63,510 bases of DNA from contig JAEUPW010000094.1 of assembly GCA_016790045.1 (NCBI GenBank), forward strand, positions 1-63,510, in the 5' to 3' direction. A program made the translations under genes and the position numbers. Under the pieces are notes generated by a model. It was not told the origin of the DNA. It made no database searches and worked only from the letters and a program-made list of their open reading frames with translations. Of this stretch, positions 52,901-60,751 are shown in pieces (positions within the stretch are counted from its first letter, which is position 1; the number at the start of each line of letters is the position of its first letter). This DNA comes from Candidatus Competibacteraceae bacterium. Its GTDB lineage: Bacteria; Pseudomonadota; Gammaproteobacteria; Competibacterales; Competibacteraceae.

Positions 52901-54051
52901 CGGCTGACGGCGGTTGAACCGTTGTAGAAACGCCTGACCGTATCGAGTTCGCGCAGACTGCCCTGGAATCTGGCGATGACCAGCCCGGATCGTTCGGCCG
53001 CGACCGCCTGAAAGCGGCGCTCCAACATCTCCCGGCTGCGCTGGCGAAATTCCAGGAAAACGCCGCTGGTCAGGGTCAACCCGAGCACCGCCACCACGGC
53101 GGCCGTCCCCCAAGCCGCGGCGCCCGTGTTGATTTTCATCGCCAGCGCGGCGGCCCGGCCGAACAACCAGACGCCGCCGAGCAACAGCCCCAGGACGGTC
53201 AGCCCGAATACGCCTATCAGCGCTCGGCTGGTGCTGCGCGCGGTGTTGGAAATGTCTTGCCGGATCGGCGTGCGGATCAAAAAAGCCGGTTTTCCCGCAA
53301 GATCCGCAAAGCTTTCGTAAACGAAGCGAACTTTGTCCGGTCCCGGCTGAAAAGTGGGCTTATTGGGCGGCAAGCCGGCCAGGGCATCGCGCTCATGAGC
53401 CGCAAGGCGCGGATTTCGCTCCCCGAATACCTCGAAGGCCACCTTGGCCTGATCGGCTAAAACTTGCAGTAACGGCGCGTCCAGAAACCGGCCGAAGACC
53501 AGAACGCCGCGGGCCGGACCTTCGCCGCTGGTGGTTAAAATGGGACGGGCGACCAGCAGCAGCAAGCCGTATTCGGTGTTCACCACCCCTTCCACGGCGC
53601 GCTGCGAGTCCAGGGCTGGCCGCAGCAGCGGCCAAATCGCCGGTTTTTCGCCGCCGAGAATCTGCGGGATCGCGGCTTCTTGCAATTTGGAATCGTAGCC
53701 GCCGCTGTAGAGCACCCGACCGTCGCGATCGAAAATCACGCACAGATTCAGACGCGAGCTTTTTTCTAAGGCGCGCCAGTCGCCCAGGTTGGAGCGGATG
53801 AATGCGGGGTCGCGGTGGCTGGCAAAAGCGTAGGCATCGTCCCATTGCGCCCAGTCGCCCAGCTCGTTGCCCAATTGCCGCAACTCGCTCCAAACCGCCG
53901 AGCGGGCGCGAGCGCTGTCTTCAAAGGCTTGGGATTCTTCTAATTTTTGAAACGCGGGTTGGACGATCCAGCGGTCCAAAGCGCCTATCGACAGCCAAAG
54001 CACCACGAATCCAGCCATGGCCATCAACACGATCCGGGTTCTACCATTCAT
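49972..54051 (-). CDS. CHASE4-CHASE-PAS-PAS-GGDEF-EAL membrane c-di-GMP turnover protein
   Basis: 1359 residues. Membrane helix about 8-27, CHASE4-like periplasmic domain about 33-270, helices about 280-305 and 312-334, a second extracellular domain of the CHASE type (about 350-580), a fourth helix near 630-650, two PAS domains (about 665-790 and 800-905), GGDEF (motif GGDEF 995-999 with RNSD inhibition site) and EAL (E1122-A-L, then ELTES, IDDFGTGYSSLGYLKRLP and VVAEGVET). Both catalytic motifs are intact, so synthesis and hydrolysis of c-di-GMP are possible. Two different periplasmic sensors in one protein are unusual. Confidence 0.93.
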   Translation of the reverse strand: MNGRTRIVLMAMAGFVVLWLSIGALDRWIVQPAFQKLEESQAFEDSARARSAVWSELRQLGNELGDWAQWDDAYAFASHRDPAFIRSNLGDWRALEKSSRLNLCVIFDRDGRVLYSGGYDSKLQEAAIPQILGGEKPAIWPLLRPALDSQRAVEGVVNTEYGLLLLVARPILTTSGEGPARGVLVFGRFLDAPLLQVLADQAKVAFEVFGERNPRLAAHERDALAGLPPNKPTFQPGPDKVRFVYESFADLAGKPAFLIRTPIRQDISNTARSTSRALIGVFGLTVLGLLLGGVWLFGRAAALAMKINTGAAAWGTAAVVAVLGLTLTSGVFLEFRQRSREMLERRFQAVAAERSGLVIARFQGSLRELDTVRRFYNGSTAVSRAAFRQFVTPILDRGEFRALEWVPRVTRERRAEFEAAARRDGLTGFRFTERDPEGRLVPASERDEYFPVYYLEPYAGNEAALGYSPDAVNPARGVALLRAWNSGQLSLTERYKLVQETGPHFSVLAFAPVYRAGEEPRQTEARKARLEGFVLGAIAIAPVIEPVFGQSSSGLIAKLADLSAPPERQPLYLSSPFLAEPEPAFDAGMTPYRQDFPMADRVWRIEIRPTAAFMADNGDRLYRWVPAVGALSTLLAALYLFATVSQRRRAEALVAARTAELREREQLFRSIFEKAGDGALLLDNGRFIDCNDRTLALLGVATREQMLGSRPEDFSPERQPDGRWSTEKTQALMDAAYRENGQRFEWLHRHASGAELWVEVQLTPIPWHGRRILYAAMRDITERRHAQERQRLAAAVFEAVRESIIVTGADSRIVAVNPAFTASSGYTETEVLGQNPRLLKAERHSEADYRAMWQTVAQEGVWQGEFWNRRKSGELYLVLATISQVRDAAGELTHYVSIATDITQQKEAERRIEHLAYYDALTDLPNRSLLAQRAELSLALAARRDEELALLFLDLDRFKDVNDSLGHAEGDALLVQVAARLKSLLRNSDTVCRLGGDEFVLLLPDTGRAGAPRVADKVLAAFREPFAIAGHSLRVTVSVGAALYPHDGATFDDLLKNADTALYCAKQEGRNTQVAYAREMNVAAVERLVLESELRKGIEAGQLVAYFQPKVYLADGRLAGAEALVRWRHPERGLIPPGHFIPVAEASGLIVALGDWMLEAVCRQLAAWGEAGFPPLTVAVNLAARHFRDVECVERIQSLLAAHGLPPRAVELELTESTLLDAGARTTETLLAIQQLGVELAIDDFGTGYSSLGYLKRLPIAALKIDQSFVRDLVTDPDDRILAATIVTLGHSLGLTVVAEGVETQEQRQILLEQGCDLAQGYLFGPPVPAERFVGWFNGEPVRPQAAAEMPPAARSAAE

Positions 54052-54255
54052 GGTTTAGGTTGTCGCGGCGCTTCCGAGGGCGCGCCAGCCCATAATGAAT
54101 TTCAGTTGCTGCCAAGGCGATCTCGCGCCCCCGGATCCGATCCCGGCCAACCCGATCCTGTAAGCGGGCGTGCCGGACAGCGGGCGCGAGCGCGATTAAA
54201 CGGCCGCGCTATCGACGGTTTCTTTTAAGCGATATCGGCCGTTCGTCCGAATGGT

Positions 54256-54669
54256 TTAACGCCCCGCCGCTTGAATTCTGACGCGAGCGTTGCCGTCTTT
54301 GATCATGTCGAGCCGTTTTGCGGCCGCGCGCGAGACGTCGATGGAACAATCGCCCACGTGGGGGCCTCGGTCATTGATCTTAACCTGAACCGATTTGCCG
54401 TTATCGAGATTGGTGACTCTGGCGCGCGTTCCAAACGGCAAGCTTTGATGGGCGGCGGTCAGGCGATTCTGGTTGAAAATCTCGCCGCTGGCGGTGATTC
54501 TGCCGTGCAGTCTCGGGCCATACCAGCACGCCCGACCGACCTGATCGTAAGCGCTGGCTTCGAAGGGCATCGCCCCGAGAACGCCCAGGCAACCGAGCGC
54601 CAGAATTCCGGAAACCTTGCTAAAACGCTTGCCCGATAACGAAAAACAGGTAAGACCTACAGTCATCAT
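54256..54669 (-). CDS. rlpA: RlpA-like septal ring lytic transglycosylase (DPBB domain)
   Basis: 137 residues from ATG at 54669 (GGAG upstream). Signal peptide (about 1-38) then a double-psi beta-barrel: ACWYGPRLHGRITASGEIFN, LTAAHQSLPFGTRARVTNLD and VKINDRGPHVGDCSIDVSRA. RlpA cleaves glycan strands lacking stem peptides; here the SPOR domain is absent, so it is the short form. Confidence 0.85.
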   Translation of the reverse strand: MMTVGLTCFSLSGKRFSKVSGILALGCLGVLGAMPFEASAYDQVGRACWYGPRLHGRITASGEIFNQNRLTAAHQSLPFGTRARVTNLDNGKSVQVKINDRGPHVGDCSIDVSRAAAKRLDMIKDGNARVRIQAAGR

Positions 54670-55002
54670 TCCATCTCCGGTGGATTTTGAAGGGGACGGT
54701 TCCACGTGTCGGCGGAAACCATCCCGGTTCACTCTAACGGAAATTCCGAAGAATTCCATCATCGCCGCTTTTGAACTGCGCGCCGACAATGCCGACGATC
54801 TCGCGCCAGCGGGCGGCCGGTTGCTGGCGAGCGCGCTTTTCGGTTAGTTTTGGACATCGGTTGACGGCGCGGGTGGCTTGCGGGCCGCCGCTGATCCCAA
54901 ACCCCATTGCCGGGCCATCGGCGGCGGACGCGGTTGGCGCCATCGGCCGCCGCAGCGCCACACTGCTCCGGTTCAATCCGCCCTTTATCGATCTCAAAAA
55001 TC
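54670..55002. other. Intergenic region between rlpA and crcB
   Basis: About 330 nt. Should hold promoters for both genes, but no clear -35/-10 pair was found. I looked for the fluoride riboswitch that often precedes crcB (GAUGG/CUGAUGGC core) and did not see it. Confidence 0.4.
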
Positions 55003-55398
55003 ATGGGTTTCTACGCTTTTCTCGCGATCGGGACGGGCGCTGCGGCGGGCGCTTGGCTGCGCTGGGCTTTGGGTTTATGGCTCAATCCCGTCCTGCCTAC
55101 CCTGCCGCTCGGCACCTTGGCCGCCAATCTGCTCGGTGGCTTCCTGATGGGCATGGCCATGCAGCTTCTGCTCGAACACGCCGTTTTGCCTCCCGAACTC
55201 CGGCTGGCGATCACCACGGGATTTTTGGGCGGCCTGACCACTTTTTCGACCTTTTCGGCGGAAACCGTGACTTTGTTGCTGCGCGAGGAATATCTTTGGG
55301 CTCTGGCGCTGGTTCTGGTCCATGTGATCGGTTCGATCGCCATGACGCTGTTGGGCATCGCCGCCATGAAAGGCCTGATCGGCTTGGGGTCGCCATGA
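55003..55398 (+). CDS. crcB: Fluoride ion exporter CrcB/Fluc
   Basis: 131 residues, four helices, motifs [20 protein letters not shown] (about 31-50) and [20 protein letters not shown] (about 70-89), with the Asn and Phe-box residues that form the fluoride pore. The last ~10 residues ([10 protein letters not shown]) arise from a 29-bp tandem duplication and are not family-like. DUF190 follows, a frequent partner of CrcB. Confidence 0.95.
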   Translation: MGFYAFLAIGTGAAAGAWLRWALGLWLNPVLPTLPLGTLAANLLGGFLMGMAMQLLLEHAVLPPELRLAITTGFLGGLTTFSTFSAETVTLLLREEYLWALALVLVHVIGSIAMTLLGIAAMKGLIGLGSP

Positions 55399-55431
55399 AA
55401 GGCCTGATCGGCTTGGGGTCGCCATGAAAGG
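55362..55431. repeat. 2.4 copies of a 29-bp direct repeat at the crcB/DUF190 junction
   Basis: Copies at 55362-55390 and 55391-55419 are identical, and a 12-bp partial third follows (55420-55431). Each carries the CGCCATGAAAGG start region. Since 29 is not a multiple of three, each copy is read in a different frame; the last one supplies the DUF190 start codon. Confidence 0.9.
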
Positions 55432-55765
55432 GTCCTATCTCAAGTTTTATGTCCACGAACACCGCCGCCATCGCGGCATCCTGCTGTACGAATGGCTGTT
55501 GGAGCACGCCAAGCAATCCGGCATTCACGGCGGATCGGCGTTTCGCGCCATCGCGGGTTTCGGCCAGCACGGCGTGTTGCAAGAGGATCACTTTTTCGAG
55601 CTGGCGGGCAACCTGACCGTCGAGGTCGCGTTCGCGGTCAGCGATCTGGAAGCGGACCGGTTGCTGGAAGCGGTCGAGCGCGAAAAGCTGCGCATTTTTT
55701 ACGTCAGGATGCCGGCCGATCACGGGGTGACCTGCGCTGGATCGCCGCCGCCGGGAAAGGCCTAG
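55424..55765 (+). CDS. DUF190 family protein
   Basis: 113 residues. YLKFYVHEHRRHRGILLYEW, then HGGSAFRAIAGFGQHG (about 36-51), is the DUF190 signature, with a PII-like ferredoxin fold. DUF190 proteins are commonly encoded next to crcB and may sense or modulate fluoride transport. The start codon lies in the partial third copy of the repeat. The 3' end overlaps the convergent DUF4105 gene by 4 nt. Confidence 0.88.
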   Translation: MKGSYLKFYVHEHRRHRGILLYEWLLEHAKQSGIHGGSAFRAIAGFGQHGVLQEDHFFELAGNLTVEVAFAVSDLEADRLLEAVEREKLRIFYVRMPADHGVTCAGSPPPGKA

Positions 55766-57726
55766 AAGTACAGGTATAACCCGAGCCCGAACTGGTGCGA
55801 TCCTTCCCCGTAGCGCCAGTCCAGCCCCGCCGCCCAATTCCGATCCAGCGCCACGCGCTGCCGCAGTTCCCAGCGCAGCGCCGTGCCGGTTTCTCCCCGG
55901 CGGTAATCTCGCCATCTGGCTCCCGCCAAGAGTTTCCAAGCCGGTGTCGGTTGCGACAGCAGCCCGGCATCCAGACTCCAACCGACGCGGTGATCGCCCG
56001 CGAAATGGTTTCCCTGTTCGAGCGCTATTCCCGGCAGCGCGAACCAAACCGTGCGCCAGGGCCAGCGACTTTCTGCGGCCATGCCCAACCCGGCGCTTAA
56101 ATCGAGCGCGACGCAATCGCGGCAACCCGTCCGCGAGGAGGCTTCCCAACCGGCGTGAATCCGCCAGGAAGGTCGCGGAATCAGGGTATTGACGGGCGCT
56201 AGCGAGGTGATATCGAGCAAGGTCAGCCGCTCCAGGGCCAGCCGGCCGCCAGACTGATAAAAGCGCACGGCCGCATCCAGGGACTCGATCTGCGCGTGGG
56301 GCGTGTAACCGGCGTCGGCGTCCAACAGATCGTGATAGATGGCCCGCGCGCTGAACTCGACAAATTCCGCGCCGTCGCGTTGGCCGATGCCAAAACCGAT
56401 TCGCCGCGAAGCGTGGCCGCTGTCCGGCCGAGTGGCGTAGGGTTCGACAGGCACCGGTGTCGCGCTGTCCGCGAGACGGCTGCGGGCGATCAGGAGGCGA
56501 TGCGCGCTTTCATCGGGCGGCGGTTCGCGCCCCTTTTCGATCTTGTCGGCGCGCCGATACTGGCGCTCGTCCAGCGCCAGTTCCAGCAGCAGCGCCCGCC
56601 GTTGCGGTTTCAGGCGCGCGAAGGCGGGCGTTTCGGTCAAATCCGGATCAGACCGCAACCGCTGAGCCCAACGCCGTTCCTCGGGAGTTAAAGCCTGATA
56701 GCGGCGAGCGATCACCGTGCCGCGCGCGGGACGGGCGGCCGCTTTCCCCAACCGTCCTTTCTGGTCCAAGCGGCGCAGAGTGTCGGCCGGCAGCGCCCAC
56801 AATGCGAATCGATCGCTCAGCGCCAATGCCGGATCGGCAGCTTCCAACAACGCCAGCATTTGCCAGGCGCAGTTTTCTCGCAAAAAGTAATAATCGAAGT
56901 GGATTTGGCGCAACTCCCAAATGTGTTCGAGCAAGCGCCGGCGTTGCGGCGCATCGAGATTCAAGCGGTATTCCCAGATATCGCGACTCTCCAGATCGCT
57001 GTAGGTGCGGACCAGTTGATCGTAGGGCTGGACGTGGAATTGACCTCTGAATCGGCCGCTGAGCCCGTCCAGCGCGTAGCTCAGCACGGTGCTGCCGGAG
57101 TCGTCGGCGGCGTAGTTGACGGCGTAAGCCAGCAGGCGGGTCCGCTCGGTCTGGCCGCGCCGATCCAGCCGCAGAAAGGTGTGGCCAAACAGCGAGGCGG
57201 GATTGTTGAGATAGGCCGAGGCAAACACCAGGGTCACGGATCCGACGTCCAATTCGCGAAACCACTGGCGAAAACGGGCGCAATCGCGCGCCGGCAGTCG
57301 ACGGCCGTCGAAATTCAGCCGCGATTTCAGCCAGCGGTAGCGAGCGATAAACGCGCACTGGGCCGGTTGGGGATCGCCGCCGACCGGATCGGTCACGAAA
57401 AAAAACCGCAGCGTGGCGGCCAGTTCGGCGCGCGGGTCGGTTTTGCCGTCCGGAGCGAGGAAAAAGCGCGGATCGTCGACATCGCTGACCCATCCGCTGG
57501 CGCCGGACCGGTAATGCAGCAGCGTTTGCCACTCGCGCTGTTGGGCCAGTTCCGCCATGGCCGCTCGGTCCAGCAACTCCTGCAAATAAATCAGGTCAAT
57601 AGCGGCGCGGGCGTCCGCCGCCCAGAGCCACCCGCCGAGCAATAACCCGACTGCGAGTCGCGCGATGGAGATCAGCGGTTTTAGTTCGCGCTCAAGCGCG
57701 GGCCGAATCGCGGATCGGCTCGCCAC
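55762..57726 (-). CDS. DUF4105 domain-containing membrane/periplasmic protein
   Basis: 654 residues. Signal peptide (about 17-41), then a large domain with DSGSTVLSYALDGLSGRFRG and YSDLESRDIWEYRLNLDAPQ and the YYFLRENCAWQMLALLEAA stretch typical of DUF4105 (Lnb N-terminal-like). The C-terminal ~170 residues are beta-rich and could be a barrel. Function unknown; some relatives act on N-acyl or sugar substrates. The start overlaps the preceding lipoprotein gene by 46 nt, consistent with coupling. Confidence 0.85.
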   Translation of the reverse strand: MASRSAIRPALERELKPLISIARLAVGLLLGGWLWAADARAAIDLIYLQELLDRAAMAELAQQREWQTLLHYRSGASGWVSDVDDPRFFLAPDGKTDPRAELAATLRFFFVTDPVGGDPQPAQCAFIARYRWLKSRLNFDGRRLPARDCARFRQWFRELDVGSVTLVFASAYLNNPASLFGHTFLRLDRRGQTERTRLLAYAVNYAADDSGSTVLSYALDGLSGRFRGQFHVQPYDQLVRTYSDLESRDIWEYRLNLDAPQRRRLLEHIWELRQIHFDYYFLRENCAWQMLALLEAADPALALSDRFALWALPADTLRRLDQKGRLGKAAARPARGTVIARRYQALTPEERRWAQRLRSDPDLTETPAFARLKPQRRALLLELALDERQYRRADKIEKGREPPPDESAHRLLIARSRLADSATPVPVEPYATRPDSGHASRRIGFGIGQRDGAEFVEFSARAIYHDLLDADAGYTPHAQIESLDAAVRFYQSGGRLALERLTLLDITSLAPVNTLIPRPSWRIHAGWEASSRTGCRDCVALDLSAGLGMAAESRWPWRTVWFALPGIALEQGNHFAGDHRVGWSLDAGLLSQPTPAWKLLAGARWRDYRRGETGTALRWELRQRVALDRNWAAGLDWRYGEGSHQFGLGLYLYF

Positions 57727-58088
57727 TCCCGCTCCAGCGTGGCCAGCATTTCAACCGCGCTGGTGCGCTCGCTGGGGAACAGCGCGCTGAATTTAGCCTG
57801 CGCCATTTTAAAAAATGCCGGTTGACGGGTCGGCTCGATAGCCATCAGCGTCGCCAGAGAGCTGAGATATTCTCCCCCTCCGGCCGCCATATCGCCGCGC
57901 AGCCGCTCCAGATTGAGCTTGGCGAATTCGACGGTCCGATCCTGGCGGTTTTTGGAGGCGGCAGCGCCCGAACCGCTGGAGCCGCTGCTGGCGGCGCTGG
58001 CCCCGGAACTGGGATCGGAGACGATGGTGCAAGCGCCGAGGGCGAACCCCAGCGCGGCGGTTAAGGCGGCATTAAGCAAAGGTTTCAT
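57681..58088 (-). CDS. DUF3015-like lipoprotein
   Basis: 135 residues with a lipoprotein signal (ALGAC, Cys 20) and Ser/Gly linker, then VEFAKLNLERLRGDMAAGGG and EYLSSLATLMAI, the DUF3015 motif. It is the gene upstream of DUF4105 and overlaps it; this pair recurs in proteobacteria (inference from general knowledge). Function unknown. Confidence 0.75.
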   Translation of the reverse strand: MKPLLNAALTAALGFALGACTIVSDPSSGASAASSGSSGSGAAASKNRQDRTVEFAKLNLERLRGDMAAGGGEYLSSLATLMAIEPTRQPAFFKMAQAKFSALFPSERTSAVEMLATLEREWRADPRFGPRLSAN

Positions 58089-58128
58089 AGCTTTTTCTCT
58101 TAATGGGGTCGGTTATTATGGCAAGGCC

Positions 58129-58239
58129 ATGCTGGCTTTAGACTCGAGGCCCTTGTCCCCGAAACAGTGCTCACCGGTGAATTCGCCTAAGTTTAATAGG
58201 AATCTTTTGCCGCCGGCAGCGTTCCCTGTTCCTTTTTAG
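58129..58239 (+). CDS. Candidate 36-residue peptide ORF upstream of the radical SAM gene
   Basis: ATG at 58129 to TAG at 58239, 14 nt before the radical SAM start. The peptide has one Cys, several Ser-Pro steps (RPLSPKQCSPVNSPKFN) and a Phe/Pro-rich end (PPAAFPVPF). Its position and composition fit a peptide substrate for the enzyme, but only a weak AAGG ribosome site is present two nt before ATG, and no homologue can be checked here. Confidence 0.3.
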   Translation: MLALDSRPLSPKQCSPVNSPKFNRNLLPPAAFPVPF

Positions 58240-58253
58240 TCGGAGCCATCCGC

Positions 58254-59399
58254 ATGAAAAGCCATATCTCGCTGATCCTGCTCTCCACCCTGCAATGCAA
58301 CGCGGATTGCGAATACTGTTTCGAGAACAAAACCACCGATCGGCTGACGCTGGATCGCCTGGGCGAGATGATCCGCAAGGTGCTGGATTACATGGTGGAA
58401 AAGTCGCTGGCGACTTTGAATATTTACTGGCAGGGCGGCGAGGCGATGCTGCTGCCGCCAAGTTGGTACGAGCGGGCTAACGAGCTGATCCGGCGCGAGG
58501 CCGAGGCGCGCGGCAAGCAGGTTTTCCACGGCCTGCAAAGCAACATGCTGTCGTATAGCTCCCGCTGGAACAAGGTCATCGCCGAAATGTTCGGCAACAG
58601 CGTCGGCACCTCGCTGGACTACCCTAACCTTCACCGCAAATTGCTCGGGCAAAGCCCCGATGGCTACAACGAGATTTGGGCGCGGCGGGTGCGCGAGGCG
58701 CGCGCGGCCGGCATCGAAGTCCAAGTGATCGCGGTGCCGAACAAAGCGACCTTGGAGATCGGCGCGGAACGCTTCTACAGCCATTTTGTGGACGAACTCG
58801 GCATCACCGACTTTCAGGTCAACACCCCGTTTCCGGGCGGTGCGGAAACTGCCGCCAAAAAGGAATTGCCGGTGGCGGAAGTGGAAAAACTCAGCCGCTT
58901 TTACCGCGAATTGGTCGACATCTGGCTGGAGCGCGGCTACCGCAACGGCGTGAGGGTCGGCCCGCTCGATGCTTTGTTGCAACACTTCAGCCACCAACCG
59001 ACCACGCTGCCTTGCATTTGGGGCGACAATTGCGCCAACACCATGGTGTCGATCGACGCGCGCGGCTACGTGGCGCAATGCGATTGCTGGGTCACCAGCT
59101 ATCCCGATTACCACTTCGGCAACATCTTCGAGTGCGACAATTTCGGCGAACTGTTGCGCAATAGCCCGGCTCGGCAAAAATTCAACGAGCGGCCGATCCA
59201 ACTGATCCAGCGCGATTGCTTGAGCTGCGATTATTTGTCGCTCTGCCACGGCGGCTGCCCGGTGCGGACTTACACTGTGCATGGTACTCTGTTTGAAAAA
59301 GACCCTTATTGCGGTCTTTACAAAACCATGTTCGGGCGCATGGAGCGCGCCGCGCGGGAACTGGCGCGCGAAGCCGCCTCTCGGAGCGTGGCGGCCTGA
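58254..59399 (+). CDS. Radical SAM/SPASM enzyme, peptide maturase type
   Basis: 381 residues. The radical SAM cluster CX3CX2C is Cys15-Cys19-Cys22; GGE at 61-63. The C-terminal SPASM cluster motif is exact: Cys260-X10-Gly271-X4-Cys276, then Cys322-X2-Cys325-X5-Cys331-X3-Cys335 and Cys353. Such enzymes modify peptides or act as sulfatase maturases; no sulfatase is nearby. Followed by two palindromes and a cupin. Start ATG has GGAG nine nt upstream. Fine substrate class is unknown. Confidence 0.9.
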   Translation: MKSHISLILLSTLQCNADCEYCFENKTTDRLTLDRLGEMIRKVLDYMVEKSLATLNIYWQGGEAMLLPPSWYERANELIRREAEARGKQVFHGLQSNMLSYSSRWNKVIAEMFGNSVGTSLDYPNLHRKLLGQSPDGYNEIWARRVREARAAGIEVQVIAVPNKATLEIGAERFYSHFVDELGITDFQVNTPFPGGAETAAKKELPVAEVEKLSRFYRELVDIWLERGYRNGVRVGPLDALLQHFSHQPTTLPCIWGDNCANTMVSIDARGYVAQCDCWVTSYPDYHFGNIFECDNFGELLRNSPARQKFNERPIQLIQRDCLSCDYLSLCHGGCPVRTYTVHGTLFEKDPYCGLYKTMFGRMERAARELAREAASRSVAA

Positions 59400-59420
59400 G
59401 CATTCCGCCGCGCCGAACGT

Positions 59421-59436
59421 TATTCCACGTGGAATA
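59421..59436. promoter_or_regulatory. 16-bp palindrome, copy 1 (downstream of radical SAM gene)
   Basis: TATTCCACGTGGAATA, perfect palindrome, 22 nt after the radical SAM stop and 91 nt before the cupin start. Identical to copies at 59449 and 60752. Its half-site resembles parS (GTTCCAC) with A at the first position, as in the Noc site. Confidence 0.85.
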
Positions 59437-59448
59437 GCCGCGCCGCTT

Positions 59449-59464
59449 TATTCCACGTGGAATA
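59449..59464. promoter_or_regulatory. 16-bp palindrome, copy 2
   Basis: Same 16 bases, centre 28 nt from copy 1 (not quite three helical turns). In RNA the two copies could also pair with each other around a 12-nt loop, a possible transcript end for the radical SAM gene. Confidence 0.85.
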
Positions 59465-59526
59465 TTCTCCAGCCCTCCAAACCCCTCAAGCTTTTTGCCG
59501 CCCGGACTCCGGCAGGGATCGAAGCG

Positions 59527-59865
59527 ATGTTCAACCCCCAAAGTGACAGCGGCTATCGGCAGTTAGCGGACGGCATCCGGCAAAAGACCCTGAACTTCGG
59601 CGAGCGCACCTTGATGGCGGAATTCAAGCTGGCCCAAGGCAGCCTGCTTCCCGTCCACGCTCACCCCTACGAGCAAACCGGTTACCTGATCTCTGGCCGG
59701 CTTCGGCTCCGGATCGGCGGCGAGGAATTCGCTGCCCGCGCGGGCGATTCTTGGTGCATTCCGGCCGATGTCGAACACGGCGCGCAGGTGCTCGAAGATG
59801 CGGTGGCGATCGAGGTATTCTCGCCGGTGCGCGAGGATTATTTGCCCGCCGATATCCGCTCGTAG
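59527..59865 (+). CDS. Small cupin domain protein
   Basis: 112 residues from ATG at 59527 (AGGGA upstream). The cupin motif LLPVHAHPYEQTGYLISGRL (about 38-57) with two His, Gln/Glu, then IPADVEHGAQVLEDAVAIEV. A single-domain metal-binding cupin of unknown substrate. It stands between two palindromes and the convergent scpB. Confidence 0.9.
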   Translation: MFNPQSDSGYRQLADGIRQKTLNFGERTLMAEFKLAQGSLLPVHAHPYEQTGYLISGRLRLRIGGEEFAARAGDSWCIPADVEHGAQVLEDAVAIEVFSPVREDYLPADIRS

Positions 59866-59926
59866 CGCGCGCTCGGGTCATGCCCGCCGCTGTCGCTCCA
59901 TCCAAAGCGCCGGCCGTTCGCCCGAT

Positions 59927-60706
59927 TCATTCGCCCTTGAACTGGGGTTTGCGCTTTTCCAAAAAGGCGGTCAACCCTTCCTGATAGTCGTGACTGTCGT
60001 AGACGGTGCGCCGCAGGCCCTGAATCCGTTCGAACAGCTCGGGCGTGATCGAGCGGGCGCTGGAAAGCAGCCGCAATTCTTCCTTCATCACGGAAATGCT
60101 CAGCGGCGCGTTGGCGACGATTTGACCGGCGAGCTGATAGACGAACGCTTCGATTTCATCGACCGGTTTGATGTAGTTGATGACGCCCAGATTCAGCGCC
60201 TGCGCCGCCGGAATCGGTTGCGCCGTAAACAGCATCTCTTTGGCCACCGGCAACGGGATCATGTTCATCACCGTTAGCAGGCCGCCCAAATTGTAAGGAA
60301 CGCCCAACTTGGCGGGCGTGATGGCGAAGGTGGCTTCCGGCGTGGCCACCAAAATGTCGCAGGCCATGGCGACCTCGCAGCCCCCGCCCCACACGCCGCC
60401 TTGAATCAAGCCGAGCACGGGTCCCGGATATTCCTGGATCGCCCGGATCAACACGCGCAAGGAATCGCTCCAGCCCAGCGGATCGCGGCCCCGATTCGGC
60501 AGTTCGCTCACATCGTGACCGGCCGACCACACTTTGGCGCCGGATGGAGCCCGCAAAACCACGGTGCGGATATTCTGTTCTTTGAAAGCCTCTAAGGTGG
60601 TGGTAATTTCATCGATCAGGGCCTCGCTCAAGGCATTGCGCTTGGCCGCATGGTTCATGATGATGGTGCCGATGGCGTTCTCGGTTTCGCTGATGATCAG
60701 GGACAC
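59927..60706 (-). CDS. scpB: Methylmalonyl-CoA decarboxylase (crotonase family)
   Basis: 259 residues, GTG start with GAGG nine nt upstream. Close to E. coli ScpB: WSAGHDVSELPNRGRDPLGW, QGGVWGGGCEVAMACDILVA, TPAKLGVPYNLGGL, and a near-identical end YDSHDYQEGLTAFLEKRKP. It converts methylmalonyl-CoA to propionyl-CoA and CO2 in the cytoplasm without pumping Na+. No mutase or CoA transferase is nearby. Confidence 0.93.
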   Translation of the reverse strand: MSLIISETENAIGTIIMNHAAKRNALSEALIDEITTTLEAFKEQNIRTVVLRAPSGAKVWSAGHDVSELPNRGRDPLGWSDSLRVLIRAIQEYPGPVLGLIQGGVWGGGCEVAMACDILVATPEATFAITPAKLGVPYNLGGLLTVMNMIPLPVAKEMLFTAQPIPAAQALNLGVINYIKPVDEIEAFVYQLAGQIVANAPLSISVMKEELRLLSSARSITPELFERIQGLRRTVYDSHDYQEGLTAFLEKRKPQFKGE

Positions 60707-60751
60707 GTTGTGAGCCTCGCTGGTGCGTTAGCGGCGCGGTTGGGGGTCGGT

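Noticed and set aside
54842-55002. Fluoride riboswitch upstream of crcB
   Set aside because: The conserved core bases of the crcB motif RNA were not found in this interval.
57913-58239. Longer plus-strand frame containing the 36-residue peptide
   Set aside because: The upstream part is antisense to the DUF3015-like gene; only the segment after ATG 58129 is free of another gene.
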